DNA of 53,736 nt, taken from positions 1-53,736 of IMG/VR virus record IMGVR_UViG_3300045005_000056; one strand, given 5' to 3'. Made by a program: the position numbers and the translations under genes. Of this stretch, positions 1 through 7,350 are shown piece by piece (position 1 is the first letter of the stretch; every line of letters starts with the position of its first letter). Under the pieces are notes generated by a model that was not told the DNA's origin, ran no database searches, and saw only the letters and a program-made list of their open reading frames with translations. Source of the DNA: a virus.

Positions 1-247
1 CTTCGCATTCCAATACTGGCGCTCGCGCAGACGAACGACGACGGCGAGATTCGGGAGAGTCGCGCGATTCTTCACGAGGCAACGTCATGGTGGCACCTCG
101 AAATCGCGAAGTCGCACGCCGGCTCACGCGCGGCGACTGTCGAGATAAAAAAACAACGTCACGGCCCGGTGCCGGCCGAAGCGAGATTTTGGTTTCATCC
201 GTCGTTCGTGTGGTTCGACGACGAAGACTCGCTCTTGATCGATTGGC
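1..247. repeat. Left copy of 247-bp terminal direct repeat
   Basis: These bases repeat at 53490-53736 with one difference: c at 120 and t at 53609. Both fall at the third position of an alanine codon of the helicase gene. The repeat means the contig closes into a circle of about 53,489 bp. It may be an assembly overlap carrying a strain variant rather than a physical terminal repeat. Confidence 0.95.
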
Positions 248-288
248 AGCAAAGGTACGAACGAAATGACCTCGATGATCCACAATGA
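1..288 (+). CDS. DnaB-like replicative helicase, C-terminal end (continues from right edge)
   Basis: Frame 1 is open from the first base and ends at TGA 286-288. It is the C-terminal 95 residues of the helicase that starts at 52380. Visible are the end of motif H3 (ILALAQTN) and motif H4 (VEIKKQRHGP), the arginine-containing segment that binds DNA in DnaB/RecA-fold helicases. Joined as 52380-53489 plus 1-288 the protein is about 465 residues, a normal DnaB length. The last 23 bases overlap the start of the next gene, as in a tightly packed operon. Confidence 0.9.
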   Translation, partial: LRIPILALAQTNDDGEIRESRAILHEATSWWHLEIAKSHAGSRAATVEIKKQRHGPVPAEARFWFHPSFVWFDDEDSLLIDWQQRYERNDLDDPQ

Positions 289-565
289 CAACGATCCGCG
301 GCACCTCGCGTGCCGCATGTGCCTCGAGCTGGTCCTCGGCACGAAGGGAGCATTCGCGGCGCTGCGTCACGATCTCGTGCACGCGACGACGGTGCACGAT
401 CCGGTGAAGTGCTGCGCCTGCAACAAGCCGCGCACCGAGCTCTACCAACTGCGATGCGAAGATCGGCACGTCATCTGCGCCGGCGCGCGAAGCGCTGACG
501 AATGTTCGCGCGTCACGCATGCGCGCGCGTTGCGAGGCGATCGCCGGACGGAGGCGACACCATGA
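266..565 (+). CDS. Small cysteine-rich protein, putative zinc finger
   Basis: A 99-residue protein of unknown function. It has paired cysteines near residues 17-20 (CRMC), a second cluster around 50 (CCAC) and more Cys/His further on (CEDRHVIC), so a zinc-binding fold is likely. The ATG at 266 follows an AAAGG Shine-Dalgarno-like stretch and overlaps the end of the helicase gene. The stop overlaps the next start as ATGA. Context is the replication operon, and several neighbours are also small Cys-rich proteins. No family is recognised. Confidence 0.65.
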   Translation: MTSMIHNDNDPRHLACRMCLELVLGTKGAFAALRHDLVHATTVHDPVKCCACNKPRTELYQLRCEDRHVICAGARSADECSRVTHARALRGDRRTEATP

Positions 566-882
566 TCGGCATCGGCGACATCGCTGGGCTCGGTCCGAGC
601 TTGAAGGTCGACCTCGACCAGCTGCTCGCCGAAAACGCGACGCTGCGCGAAGAGCTGCGGTGCGCTCGCGAGCTGAACGAGGAGCGCATTCAGCATGTCG
701 AGCACGTCGTCGCGTGCATCTTGAAGTTTCTCGCTCAACCAGCGGTGACGAATCCGTCACAATTCGAGCGCAGCCTCGAACAGCTGGTGTTCGCGATTCA
801 AAACAATCGCCGCGTGCGGCTGAAGCTCGACGCGAAGCCACCGCGTCACTTTGCGCTCGACGTGGAGGTCGCCGATGGCTGA
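562..882 (+). CDS. Hypothetical protein with coiled-coil segment
   Basis: 106 residues, unknown function. The start at 562 is chosen because it forms an ATGA overlap with the preceding gene and follows a GGAGG box. Residues about 15-50 are rich in Glu, Leu and Arg with heptad-like spacing (LLAENATLREEL), suggesting a coiled coil. The C-terminal part contains basic residues. It belongs to the replication-side operon. An upstream in-frame start at 502 exists but has no ribosome-binding site. Confidence 0.65.
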   Translation: MIGIGDIAGLGPSLKVDLDQLLAENATLREELRCARELNEERIQHVEHVVACILKFLAQPAVTNPSQFERSLEQLVFAIQNNRRVRLKLDAKPPRHFALDVEVADG

Positions 883-1234
883 CGCGCAATGCATCGAAGT
901 GCCGATGGCAGTGCCGACGCCCAACGTGCGCGAACAACACTTCGTGCGCGCGAAGCGCGTGAAGCAGCAACGCGAGGTCGTCACGCTGGCGCTGCGCACG
1001 ATGGCGCGCAGGCCGACATTGCCGGTGACCGTGACGCTTCAGCGCATCGCCGAACGACCGCTCGATGACGACAATCTCGCCTTCGCCTGCAAGGCCATCC
1101 GCGACGCGATCGCGGAATGGCTCGGCTGCAAAGACGGGCCGCGCGATCCGGTGCGGTGGAGCTACGGGCAGCTGCGCTGCAAGCACGGATTTCAAGCCAT
1201 TCGCATCACCATCAGACCAGGATTGGCGGCATGA
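875..1234 (+). CDS. RusA-like Holliday junction resolvase family protein
   Basis: 119 residues from the ATG at 875, which overlaps the upstream stop (ATGGCTGA) and follows a GGAGG box. The signature is the acidic block DDDNLAFACKAIRDAIAEWL (about residues 63-82), matching the D-x-D-N-L motif of RusA-type resolvases, where the aspartates bind metal. The following segment with DGPRDPVRWSY also fits the family. RusA proteins cut four-way junctions and may clear branches before packaging. The family is inferred from the motif; some phage relatives have no tested activity. The next gene is a nuclease too. Confidence 0.65.
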   Translation: MADAQCIEVPMAVPTPNVREQHFVRAKRVKQQREVVTLALRTMARRPTLPVTVTLQRIAERPLDDDNLAFACKAIRDAIAEWLGCKDGPRDPVRWSYGQLRCKHGFQAIRITIRPGLAA

Positions 1235-1884
1235 ACTGGCGCACGGCGAACCTTTTGGCAATCGACACCGAGACGACCGGCCCCGATCCGTTCACTGCCG
1301 ACGTCGTCGAGCTTGGTGCTTGCTCTCGTGACGTCGCCGGCCGCTTCGTGCGACTTGGTCAACTTGTCAGACCGCCGTGTGCGATTCCACCGGAAGCGAC
1401 AGCCATTCACGGAATCCGTGATGCCGATGTCGCCGACAAGCCGATGCTTCATGATGTTGCCGTGCGCTTCCTCGAACATGTCAATCGCGCCGACGTGCTC
1501 ATTGGCTACAACTGGCCCTATGACCACCGCGTCTTTCAGCGCGCGCTAGGCGACTCGTGGGACCGCGCAATCGCCGGCAAGCCTGTCATTGACTCGGTCG
1601 TCATCGTTCGGCTCGATGACGTCGGGCGCTACTGGAAGGGGACGGGAAGACACAAGCTCGACGCGGTAGCAACGCGACTCGGCATCAGCGTGCGAGGCAG
1701 CGCACATCGCGCGTCGCGTGATGCGGAGTTGGCGATACGAATCGCGCTCTACTTCGCGCGCAACATCCCGGAAGACGCGACGACGGCTCACGAGTATCTG
1801 ATTGAGCAGCGAAAGCGGCAGGACGCGAATCATGCTGCCTACCGTGCGGCACAAGCTTCGGCAGGCAATGCGCCTGCCCGATGA
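1231..1884 (+). CDS. DnaQ-like DEDD 3'-5' exonuclease
   Basis: 217 residues with all exonuclease motifs of the DnaQ/epsilon superfamily. ExoI is AIDTETTG near residue 10 with catalytic Asp and Glu. ExoII is in GYNWPYDHRVF near 94. ExoIII is HRASRDAELA near 157, with the H-x4-D spacing of DEDDh enzymes. The ATG at 1231 overlaps the RusA-like stop as ATGA. The likely role is proofreading or end-trimming during phage replication or recombination; no phage DNA polymerase was found, so it may work with the host enzyme. The C-terminal 40 residues are charged and probably extended. Confidence 0.85.
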   Translation: MNWRTANLLAIDTETTGPDPFTADVVELGACSRDVAGRFVRLGQLVRPPCAIPPEATAIHGIRDADVADKPMLHDVAVRFLEHVNRADVLIGYNWPYDHRVFQRALGDSWDRAIAGKPVIDSVVIVRLDDVGRYWKGTGRHKLDAVATRLGISVRGSAHRASRDAELAIRIALYFARNIPEDATTAHEYLIEQRKRQDANHAAYRAAQASAGNAPAR

Positions 1885-1905
1885 ATCGACAAGAGGTGAA
1901 CCGAC

Positions 1906-2259
1906 ATGATCATTCGAACGCTGAAGTGTCAACTGACGAAGGCCGAGCGCGAAACGAAGAAGGAGGAGCTTGCGCGGCTACTCGACGAACGCGACGCGCT
2001 GCAATCGAGCTTCGATCTTTTGAAGTCGAAGCACAAGGCATCGGTCGCGGAGTTCGACTCTGCGATCAAGACGATGCGCGACAGTGTGCGAACGAACTCG
2101 GAAGATCGCCCGATCGAATGCGAAGAGCGGCACGACGAGCGCCGCGGGCAAATCGACATCGTACGCACAGACACGCTCGAAACCATCGAATCGCGACCGA
2201 TGACCGTAGAGGAGCGGCAAGGAACGCTCTTTGATGACCCCAAGGGCGAGAGGAACTAA
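1906..2259 (+). CDS. Hypothetical coiled-coil protein
   Basis: 117 residues of unknown function. The start follows a strong extended Shine-Dalgarno sequence (AAGAGGTGAAC), a box reused upstream of several genes in this genome. The sequence is very rich in Glu, Lys, Arg and Asp, and residues about 10-60 read as a long amphipathic helix (KAERETKKEELARLLDERDA). The C-terminal end has a TLFDD patch. The stop codon shares bases with the next start (TAATG), so it is translationally coupled to the ParB-like gene. Confidence 0.75.
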   Translation: MIIRTLKCQLTKAERETKKEELARLLDERDALQSSFDLLKSKHKASVAEFDSAIKTMRDSVRTNSEDRPIECEERHDERRGQIDIVRTDTLETIESRPMTVEERQGTLFDDPKGERN

Positions 2260-2762
2260 TGAGCACCACGGACCCGAACGCCGTCATGGTGCCGCTCAGC
2301 GCGCTTAAGCCATGGCTGAAGAATCCGCGCAAGAACGCGGCGGCCGTCGAGCCAGTGGCCCGCTCGATTGAGCGCTTCGGATTCGGCGCGCCCATACTAG
2401 TGCGTCGCGAGAATCATGAGATCATCGCCGGCCACACGCGAGCTCTTGCCGCAAAGAAGCTCGGGTTGAAGGAAGTCCCGGTGCGCTATCTCGACCTCTC
2501 CGAGGAAGACGCGCACCGGCTCGCGCGCGCAGACAACAAGCTCGGCGAGGTTGCCGAATGGGATGTCGAGTTGCTTCTCGCGCAACTTCAGAAGGAAGAC
2601 GCTACCGACCTGCTCGCGCAAGGATGGGACGAGGCGACGCTGCAAGACCTGCTAAATCAGCAAGTCGACTTTCAGCCCGTCGAAGAAACCAACACGAGAC
2701 TCGATGTGCTTACGACAGTGCGGTGTCCGCATTGCGATAAGGAGTTCGAGTTGAAGCGATGA
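2259..2762 (+). CDS. ParB-like N-terminal domain protein with C-terminal zinc ribbon half
   Basis: 167 residues. Residues about 10-90 are a ParB/Sulfiredoxin-type domain: VPLSALKPWLKNPRKN, then a GAPILVRRENHEIIAGHTR segment holding the conserved G-H-x-R box, then ADNKL. Phage members are often DNA-binding or nuclease-like proteins or are coupled to DNA methylation, rather than true partition proteins; no parA gene is present. The C-terminus has CPHC, half of a possible zinc site. It starts on the overlapping TAATG and its stop at 2760-2762 precedes a small gene and a structured stretch. Confidence 0.8.
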   Translation: MSTTDPNAVMVPLSALKPWLKNPRKNAAAVEPVARSIERFGFGAPILVRRENHEIIAGHTRALAAKKLGLKEVPVRYLDLSEEDAHRLARADNKLGEVAEWDVELLLAQLQKEDATDLLAQGWDEATLQDLLNQQVDFQPVEETNTRLDVLTTVRCPHCDKEFELKR

Positions 2763-2780
2763 CGCTTTACGAAATCCGGA

Positions 2781-2984
2781 ATGCGACGCGTCGTGCCGGG
2801 CAAGCATCGCCACGCGCTCGCGCTCGACAGCGAGATGGCCGCCGCCATCGAAGCGAAGCGACTGCCCTACCCGAAACGTTCTGCGCCGGAAAGTAGCTCC
2901 TGCGATGGCGCCCCCATCGCGGAGGGTGGTGCGACTCCAACCCCGGCGCTCCAATCGACAGCAACGAAAGAGGTGAATCGATGA
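2781..2984 (+). CDS. Small hypothetical protein
   Basis: 67 residues, no family recognised. Support comes from GC-rich third positions in the first half, a plausible helix (LDSEMAAAIEAKRL) and a stop that overlaps the next ATG (ATGATG). The ribosome-binding site is weak. The second half overlaps a GC-rich structured stretch (2883-2953) that could instead be an RNA element, so the gene call is uncertain. An alternative 45-codon frame starting at 2759 overlaps the ParB-like stop. Confidence 0.4.
   Translation: MRRVVPGKHRHALALDSEMAAAIEAKRLPYPKRSAPESSSCDGAPIAEGGATPTPALQSTATKEVNR
2883..2953 (+). ncRNA. Possible tRNA-like structured RNA ending in CCA
   Basis: A 7-bp outer stem pairs 2883-2889 with 2943-2949 and is followed directly by TCCA. 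Inside is an 11-bp hairpin with one bulged base (2897-2908 pairing with 2914-2924, loop CGCCC) and then a stretch (GGTGCGACTCC) resembling a T-arm. A D-arm and the conserved U33 are missing, so it is not an ordinary tRNA. It overlaps a weak small ORF. A GC-rich chance fold is possible. Confidence 0.25.
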
Positions 2985-3238
2985 TGACGTGGCTTGAGTT
3001 CGACCGTTGGATCGTCGGCGCCGGTGAAGCGCTCGGCTGCCCGGGCATCGCCGACTACTTCAGCGCGGTGTTCCTGCGCGGCGGGCCGGAAGCCGTGCTC
3101 TACGCTCACGCGCGCAACGCGACGTGGTTCCGGCGATGGGGAACGCCTGCTGCGCGGCAGCTGCGGTTGTTTGCGCGGATGATCGCGCGCGAGGCCCATC
3201 GTGAGCAGTTGGCGACTTGGGATTCCGTTCTGCCGTGA
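2981..3238 (+). CDS. Hypothetical protein
   Basis: 85 residues, unknown function. The start follows AAAGAGGTGAA with good spacing and overlaps the preceding stop. The sequence is aromatic-rich and basic, with a C-terminal helix (QLRLFARMIAREAHREQL). No transmembrane segment or signal peptide is apparent. It lies in the run of small accessory genes between the replication proteins and the packaging genes. Confidence 0.7.
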   Translation: MMTWLEFDRWIVGAGEALGCPGIADYFSAVFLRGGPEAVLYAHARNATWFRRWGTPAARQLRLFARMIAREAHREQLATWDSVLP

Positions 3239-3263
3239 ACGACTGACGAACAAGAGGTGAACG

Positions 3264-3536
3264 ATGCTAGCGAAAAACCGAAGACTGCTCGCCCAACTAT
3301 CCTACGTCGCGCTGTTCGATGCGGACGCGATTGAGGACGCCTATGCGTGGCCACCGAAGACACTGACCGCTGACGAGCTGGACGAGATCGAGCACCTGCG
3401 GCGCATCAGCGACACATGGCACGAACGCGCGAAAGCGGCTGGGTTCAACGGCGGTACCGACGCGGCGTTCGACCCAGCATTCGCGTTTCGCGAATCAGCA
3501 GCAGCGCAGTTCGCGCGATCGGCGGTGCCGCGATGA
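3264..3536 (+). CDS. Hypothetical protein
   Basis: 90 residues starting at ATG 3264 after an ideal AAGAGGTGAAC box. The middle is acidic and helical (TADELDEIEHLRRISDTW), followed by a Gly/Ala-rich tail. No family is recognised. The stop overlaps the next start as ATGA, so it is probably co-translated with the ASCH protein gene. Confidence 0.7.
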   Translation: MLAKNRRLLAQLSYVALFDADAIEDAYAWPPKTLTADELDEIEHLRRISDTWHERAKAAGFNGGTDAAFDPAFAFRESAAAQFARSAVPR

Positions 3537-4381
3537 ACATCGCGTCGTATCAAGCGCGGCTGTCGCGCTTTCGCGACACAACCGGCGCGCTGTCCTTTCG
3601 CGGACAGCCCGCAGAAAGTCACCCAGACGCGTGCGGCTGCAACGACGGCGACGCGACGCCACATGTTCATTACGCCGAAGCGCCGTACAAGTGCGCGCGT
3701 TGCTGCTGCGCCAGTTACCATCCGCGCGGGCCATTCGCTGACGCGTTCCGTAAAGCAGACCTGACCGACTGGAACGAAAGGCTAGGTATCGTGAAGGAAC
3801 ATCCGATCATCTTCAGCGCGCCGATGGTGCGCGCCATCCTCGAAGGTCGCAAGACGCAGACGCGGCGTGCGGTCGGGCGCGGCAACAGCGCGACTGGCGT
3901 GCCACGGAAGGCGCTCGATTGGAACAAGTTGGCCATCAACGGGGCGCGGCCCGACAAGCTTTCGGTCGGCAACATCAGCGGCACGTTCAACGCGATCGAT
4001 GCGCGCTGGAAGGTCGGCGATCGACTTTGGGTGCGCGAAACGTGGACCATCGTCGACAGCTCGGGGACCATCGCTTACCGGTCGACCGATGAGGCGCGGC
4101 TTCCGCCGTGTCGGTGGCGGTCGCCGCTGCACATGCTGCGCAGCGCGTCGCGGCTGACGCTGCAAGTCGTCGCCGTGCGCCCGGAACGGCTGCAAAGCAT
4201 CAGCGAATCCGATGCGCGCGCCGAAGGTGCCACGCCGACGCCCGAACACATCAGCGGGCATCCGCTGACGCCGCACCGGCAAGCGTTCTACTGCCTTTGG
4301 CAACAGCTGAATGAGAAACGCGCGTCGTGGATGGCGAACCCGGTTGTCTGGGTCATCACGTTCCAAAAGGTCGATCCGTGA
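3533..4381 (+). CDS. Cys-rich N-terminus fused to ASCH-like domain
   Basis: 282 residues from ATG 3533 (ATGA overlap). Residues 1-86 are Cys/His-rich (DACGCNDGDATPHVHY, CARCCCASYH) and look like a zinc-binding module. From about residue 87 the sequence becomes a phage ASCH-type domain: HPIIFSAPMVRAILEGRKTQ, WKVGDRLWVRETW, then SDARAEG and a closing FYCLWQQLNEKRA...WVITFQKV. ASCH domains bind RNA or modified nucleotides; many phage copies are labelled morphogenetic on weak grounds. Free-standing relatives usually begin at the 'KEHPI' point, and a GTG there (3791) could be an internal start, but no stop separates the halves. Confidence 0.7.
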   Translation: MNIASYQARLSRFRDTTGALSFRGQPAESHPDACGCNDGDATPHVHYAEAPYKCARCCCASYHPRGPFADAFRKADLTDWNERLGIVKEHPIIFSAPMVRAILEGRKTQTRRAVGRGNSATGVPRKALDWNKLAINGARPDKLSVGNISGTFNAIDARWKVGDRLWVRETWTIVDSSGTIAYRSTDEARLPPCRWRSPLHMLRSASRLTLQVVAVRPERLQSISESDARAEGATPTPEHISGHPLTPHRQAFYCLWQQLNEKRASWMANPVVWVITFQKVDP

Positions 4382-4383
4382 AG

Positions 4384-4389
4384 TAGGAT
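4384..4389 (+). promoter_or_regulatory. TAGGAT -10 box, leaderless promoter of terS
   Basis: TAGGAT lies 6 nt before the ATG at 4396, and there is no Shine-Dalgarno sequence between. The predicted transcription start falls on or next to the start codon. No clear -35 box is visible. It is one of 13 such arrangements in this genome. Confidence 0.6.
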
Positions 4390-4395
4390 TGCGAG

Positions 4396-4926
4396 ATGAG
4401 CGACGAGAAACCCGAAGAGCCGTCACGCCCGCGCCGCAGGCTGAAGCGCAAGGGTCCGGGCGGATTCCGCAAGGACGGCAAGCCGAAGCGGGCCCTGGGT
4501 CGGTTGCCGCGCTACCTCGAGGTCGACGTCAGGCGGCGCATCGTCGCTGCCGTGCAAGCGGGCTGCACGTACGACGTCGCTTGTGGGGCAGCGGGCATCG
4601 AGCGCACGACGTTCTTCAAATGGAAGCAACGAATCGAAGACGGCACGGCTGACGAGCATCTCGTCAACCTCTTCGACGAACTCGACCGCGCGCGCGATTC
4701 TGGCGAAGCCATGCTCGCCGCGCTCCTGCGCAAACACAGCGAAACCGAGTGGAAGGCCGCCGCGCATATCCTCTCGGTTCGCCACCCCGAGAAGTGGGCC
4801 AAGCGCGAGCGCTTCGAGGTCAGCGGCGCGGCCGGCGCGCCCATCGGTGTGCAAATCTTCCTGCCTGCGCTCGACGGCGAAGAACCTTCGGATCCAGGAT
4901 CAACCCCGCCTCCCTCAGAAGGCTAA
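4396..4926 (+). CDS. Terminase small subunit
   Basis: 176 residues. A basic N-terminus (PRRRLKRKGPGGFRKDGKPK) precedes a helix-turn-helix (DVACGAAGIERTTFFKWK, about residues 56-73), as expected for TerS, which binds the packaging initiation site and passes DNA to TerL. A later HPEKWAKRERFEV segment is typical of this family, where the host-like small subunit ends with a short tail; here the last 30 residues are Pro/Ser-rich. TerL follows about 1 kb downstream after four small genes. The start is set by the -10 box 6 nt upstream. Confidence 0.75.
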   Translation: MSDEKPEEPSRPRRRLKRKGPGGFRKDGKPKRALGRLPRYLEVDVRRRIVAAVQAGCTYDVACGAAGIERTTFFKWKQRIEDGTADEHLVNLFDELDRARDSGEAMLAALLRKHSETEWKAAAHILSVRHPEKWAKRERFEVSGAAGAPIGVQIFLPALDGEEPSDPGSTPPPSEG

Positions 4927-5079
4927 AGACCTGTGTTCTCCCTGCCTCACTGCCGTTCGTCTGGTCTACAGCGAAGCGCTTCCGACCACCGGTCGAACGA
5001 TTATGGCAAGGTTCGACGATCGGCGTCAACCACCCCCACCCAAGTGGCCGGAAGCAGCGCCGAGAATTGAGCGCAGGTG

Positions 5080-5085
5080 TAGGAT
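5080..5085 (+). promoter_or_regulatory. TAGGAT -10 box, leaderless promoter
   Basis: TAGGAT is followed by 7 nt (AACGAGC) and the ATG at 5093, with no Shine-Dalgarno sequence. The 166-bp gap before it (4927-5092) otherwise holds only a weak 5-bp hairpin near 4983, and no gene was seen there. Confidence 0.6.
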
Positions 5086-5092
5086 AACGAGC

Positions 5093-5464
5093 ATGGGCCG
5101 GCTGATGCGCGAATTGATGGCCGTCATTCCGCTCGAAGGCGGGCGCGTGAATCTTCGCGCGCCGCGCAAGGTCAAGCACCCGCTCGGGCGGCCCGACGGC
5201 AGCAAGACGATCGCGCTGCGCTGGGCGAGCGTGTGCTGCCGGTGCGGCGGAGGCATTCGCGCCGGCGTCATCGCCGTGTGGTGGCCGAATGGCAACATGC
5301 AGGCGGGCATCGCCCCGCGCTCGGTCGCGCACCAGCACTGCGCCGCCGAACTGACGTGCTCGCGACCAGCGACAGAGCCGATGTCGATGCGCGAACCAGC
5401 GCGCGGGAACTTCGAGCCGTGCCCCGATTGTGGCTACACATCCACGGCGTGTCGATGCGGGTAA
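5093..5464 (+). CDS. Zinc-ribbon-like hypothetical protein
   Basis: 123 residues of unknown function. It has two likely zinc-binding clusters: CCRCGGG around residue 50 with HQHC near 84, and the C-terminal CPDCGYTSTACRCG. The start at 5093 is placed by the TAGGAT box 7 nt upstream. Earlier in-frame starts (5003) exist but have weaker context. It lies between the terminase genes, a common site for accessory packaging or nuclease genes, but nothing in the sequence shows which. Confidence 0.7.
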   Translation: MGRLMRELMAVIPLEGGRVNLRAPRKVKHPLGRPDGSKTIALRWASVCCRCGGGIRAGVIAVWWPNGNMQAGIAPRSVAHQHCAAELTCSRPATEPMSMREPARGNFEPCPDCGYTSTACRCG

Positions 5465-5479
5465 CGAAACGAGGTGAAC

Positions 5480-5830
5480 ATGGGCGACGAGAAGATTTGC
5501 AAGACTTCGCTTCGACGACCAGCAACGCTTGACGAGTGGTGCGCCGCTGTCGCCGAAGCATGGGGCCGGCTCTGCAACGGGCACGGCTGCAACGTCGAGC
5601 TCGGCGAGCGGTGGCATCAGGCGATCGTGCGCGTCGCTAGCGTGCTGCTCGCCGAGCACGCACTAGGACGTCCGCGCGGGCCGGTAAGCGACGAATGGGC
5701 GCGCGCCGTCGAAGCCGTCGAGGCTCGATCACCATGTTCGCGCGACGGACTCGTCGCCGGGCCCGGTGGCCTCCGAATCTCGCTCGCCACGATTCGCGAG
5801 CAATCACGACGCGTACACTTGCCTGCATGA
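5480..5830 (+). CDS. Hypothetical protein
   Basis: 116 residues starting at ATG 5480 after CGAGGTGAAC. It has several cysteines (CAAV, CNGHGCNVELG) and a mostly helical appearance. The segment DEWCAAVAEAWGRLCNGHGC and the later WHQAIVRVASVLLAEHALG resemble small accessory proteins seen near phage terminases, but no named family is recognised. The stop overlaps the next start as ATGA. Confidence 0.65.
   Translation: MGDEKICKTSLRRPATLDEWCAAVAEAWGRLCNGHGCNVELGERWHQAIVRVASVLLAEHALGRPRGPVSDEWARAVEAVEARSPCSRDGLVAGPGGLRISLATIREQSRRVHLPA
5814..5819 (+). promoter_or_regulatory. TACACT -10 box, possible leaderless promoter
   Basis: TACACT sits 7 nt before the ATG at 5827, inside the end of the preceding gene. 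The spacing matches the other leaderless boxes, but the third base is C instead of the usual G, so this is the weakest of the set. It could drive the 38-residue gene plus terL. Confidence 0.4.
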
Positions 5831-5943
5831 TCACGCGCCGCATCTTTTTCGTTGACCCCGCGAGCAGCGGCATTCGGCGCTCGTATCTTCACTACTGCCC
5901 GACGTGCGCGGTGGCGTTCCGCAAGGCGCGCCGCAAGCCATGA
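5827..5943 (+). CDS. 38-residue protein with CPTC motif
   Basis: A very small gene held between two ATGA overlaps: its start overlaps the stop at 5830 and its stop at 5941-5943 overlaps the terL start. The product begins MITRRIFFVDPAS and contains CPTC, followed by a basic tail. It may be a half zinc ribbon. The double overlap and TACACT box upstream are the evidence that it is translated; function is unknown. Confidence 0.55.
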   Translation: MITRRIFFVDPASSGIRRSYLHYCPTCAVAFRKARRKP

Positions 5944-7334
5944 CGCTTCCGGCATGGAGGCCGAACGTCGGGCCGCAACTTCGGTTCCTCTCGACGAACG
6001 CGTTCGAGGTGCTGTTCGGCGGCGCGGCCGGAGGCGGGAAGTCGGACGCGTTGATCGCAGGCGCTGCGCGATTCGTCGATCGCAAGCACTACAAGGCGCT
6101 GCTCTTGCGGCGCACCGTGCCAGAGCTCGAAGGCGCCGACGGGCTCGTCGAGCGGTCGATGGAATTCTACGCTCCACTCGGCGGCATCTACAACTCGACG
6201 CGCAAGACATGGCGCTTTCCGAGCGGCGCGCGCATCGACTTCCGCAGCTGCGAGCACGAGCGCGACGTGCGCGCGTTCAGCGGGTGGCAGTTGCAATACC
6301 TAGGCTTCGACGAGCTGACGACGTTCACCGAGGGAATCTACACGTTCCTGCTATCGCGCCTACGCTCGACCAAGGGAATCCCTTGCTTCGTGCGCTCAAC
6401 GTCGAACCCCGGCGGCGAGGGGCATGACTGGGTGTTGCGCCGCTGGCGCTGGTGGCTCTATCGCGAAGGCGTGCGCGTCGACGAGTTCGAAGGACCGTAT
6501 GCGCGACCGGGCGAGACGCTGCTCGTTCGCCGCGACTCGGAGAGCGGGCGCGACGAGCTTGTCCTCGACCCGATCCTCGGCGCCCAGACCAGGACATTCA
6601 TCCCCGCGCGCCTCGCCGACAACCCCGCGCTCGCAGCGACCGACTACGGCGATCGGCTGAAGCAACTCGACCCGCTCACGCGCCGGCAGCTCGAGGAAGG
6701 CGACTGGATGGCGCGCGCCGAGCCGGGCATGTTCTTCCGGCGCGCCGACTTCCGCACGTTGCCTGTTGCGCCAGTGAAGCCAGCCGTCAGCGCGCGCGTT
6801 CGCTATTGGGACCGAGCGGCGACCGAGGCGCGTCCAGGCGCTGACCCCGATTGGACGGTGGGCGTGCTGATGTCGCGCACTGTCGACGGGCTCTTCGTCA
6901 TCGAGCACGTCATCCGCGCGCGCGAAGAGCCAGCCGGCGTCTATCGGCTTATCAAGTCGACTGCGGCTGCCGACCACGCCGCAGACGCCGATACGTGGCA
7001 GGTGCTCGAACAAGAGCCGGGCTCAAGCGGCAAGGCTGACGCGCAAGCGATTGCGCGCGAGCTCGCCGGCTGCAACGTGCGGATCGTCGCGCCCAGCGGC
7101 GACAAGGTGACGCGCGCAAAACCGCTGAGCGCGCAAGCCGCGGTCGGCAACTGTGCGATCGTTGGCGCGGTGTGGAACCTGTCTTTCCTAGATGAGCTGG
7201 AAAGCTTTCCGAAGGGCCACGACGACCAGGTCGACGCGGCGAGCGGAGCTTTCAATCAGCTGGCGCCGATGAACGGCATGAAGCCGCGTACGGGAGGCGT
7301 TCGTCCGCTAGCGCGCGCACAAGGCGGCTTCTAA
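5940..7334 (+). CDS. Terminase large subunit (ATPase-nuclease)
   Basis: 464 residues. It powers DNA packaging through the portal and cuts the concatemer. The N-terminal ATPase has Walker A GGAAGGGKSDAL (about residues 28-39) and Walker B in LQYLGFDELTTF (about 118-129). A coupling motif region follows (FVRSTSNPGG). The C-terminal RNase H-like nuclease has the first Asp in RYWDRAAT (about 290) and the last in HDDQVDAASGA near the end. The start at 5940 overlaps the upstream small gene, and an upstream in-frame start at 5904 is less likely. The length is normal for the family. Confidence 0.95.
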   Translation: MTLPAWRPNVGPQLRFLSTNAFEVLFGGAAGGGKSDALIAGAARFVDRKHYKALLLRRTVPELEGADGLVERSMEFYAPLGGIYNSTRKTWRFPSGARIDFRSCEHERDVRAFSGWQLQYLGFDELTTFTEGIYTFLLSRLRSTKGIPCFVRSTSNPGGEGHDWVLRRWRWWLYREGVRVDEFEGPYARPGETLLVRRDSESGRDELVLDPILGAQTRTFIPARLADNPALAATDYGDRLKQLDPLTRRQLEEGDWMARAEPGMFFRRADFRTLPVAPVKPAVSARVRYWDRAATEARPGADPDWTVGVLMSRTVDGLFVIEHVIRAREEPAGVYRLIKSTAAADHAADADTWQVLEQEPGSSGKADAQAIARELAGCNVRIVAPSGDKVTRAKPLSAQAAVGNCAIVGAVWNLSFLDELESFPKGHDDQVDAASGAFNQLAPMNGMKPRTGGVRPLARAQGGF

Positions 7335-7337
7335 TGG

Positions 7338-7343
7338 TAGGCT
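7338..7343 (+). promoter_or_regulatory. TAGGCT -10 box, leaderless promoter of head operon
   Basis: TAGGCT follows the terL stop and is 7 nt before the ATG at 7351. A TG one base upstream (TGGTAGGCT) gives an extended -10. No Shine-Dalgarno sequence is present. Confidence 0.6.
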
Positions 7344-7350
7344 CCCGCTC

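Noticed and set aside
4927-5092. Possible gene in the terS-5093 gap
   Set aside because: Only an N-terminal extension of the 5093 frame from ATG 5003 exists; Pro-rich, poor site, and the TAGGAT box favours 5093.
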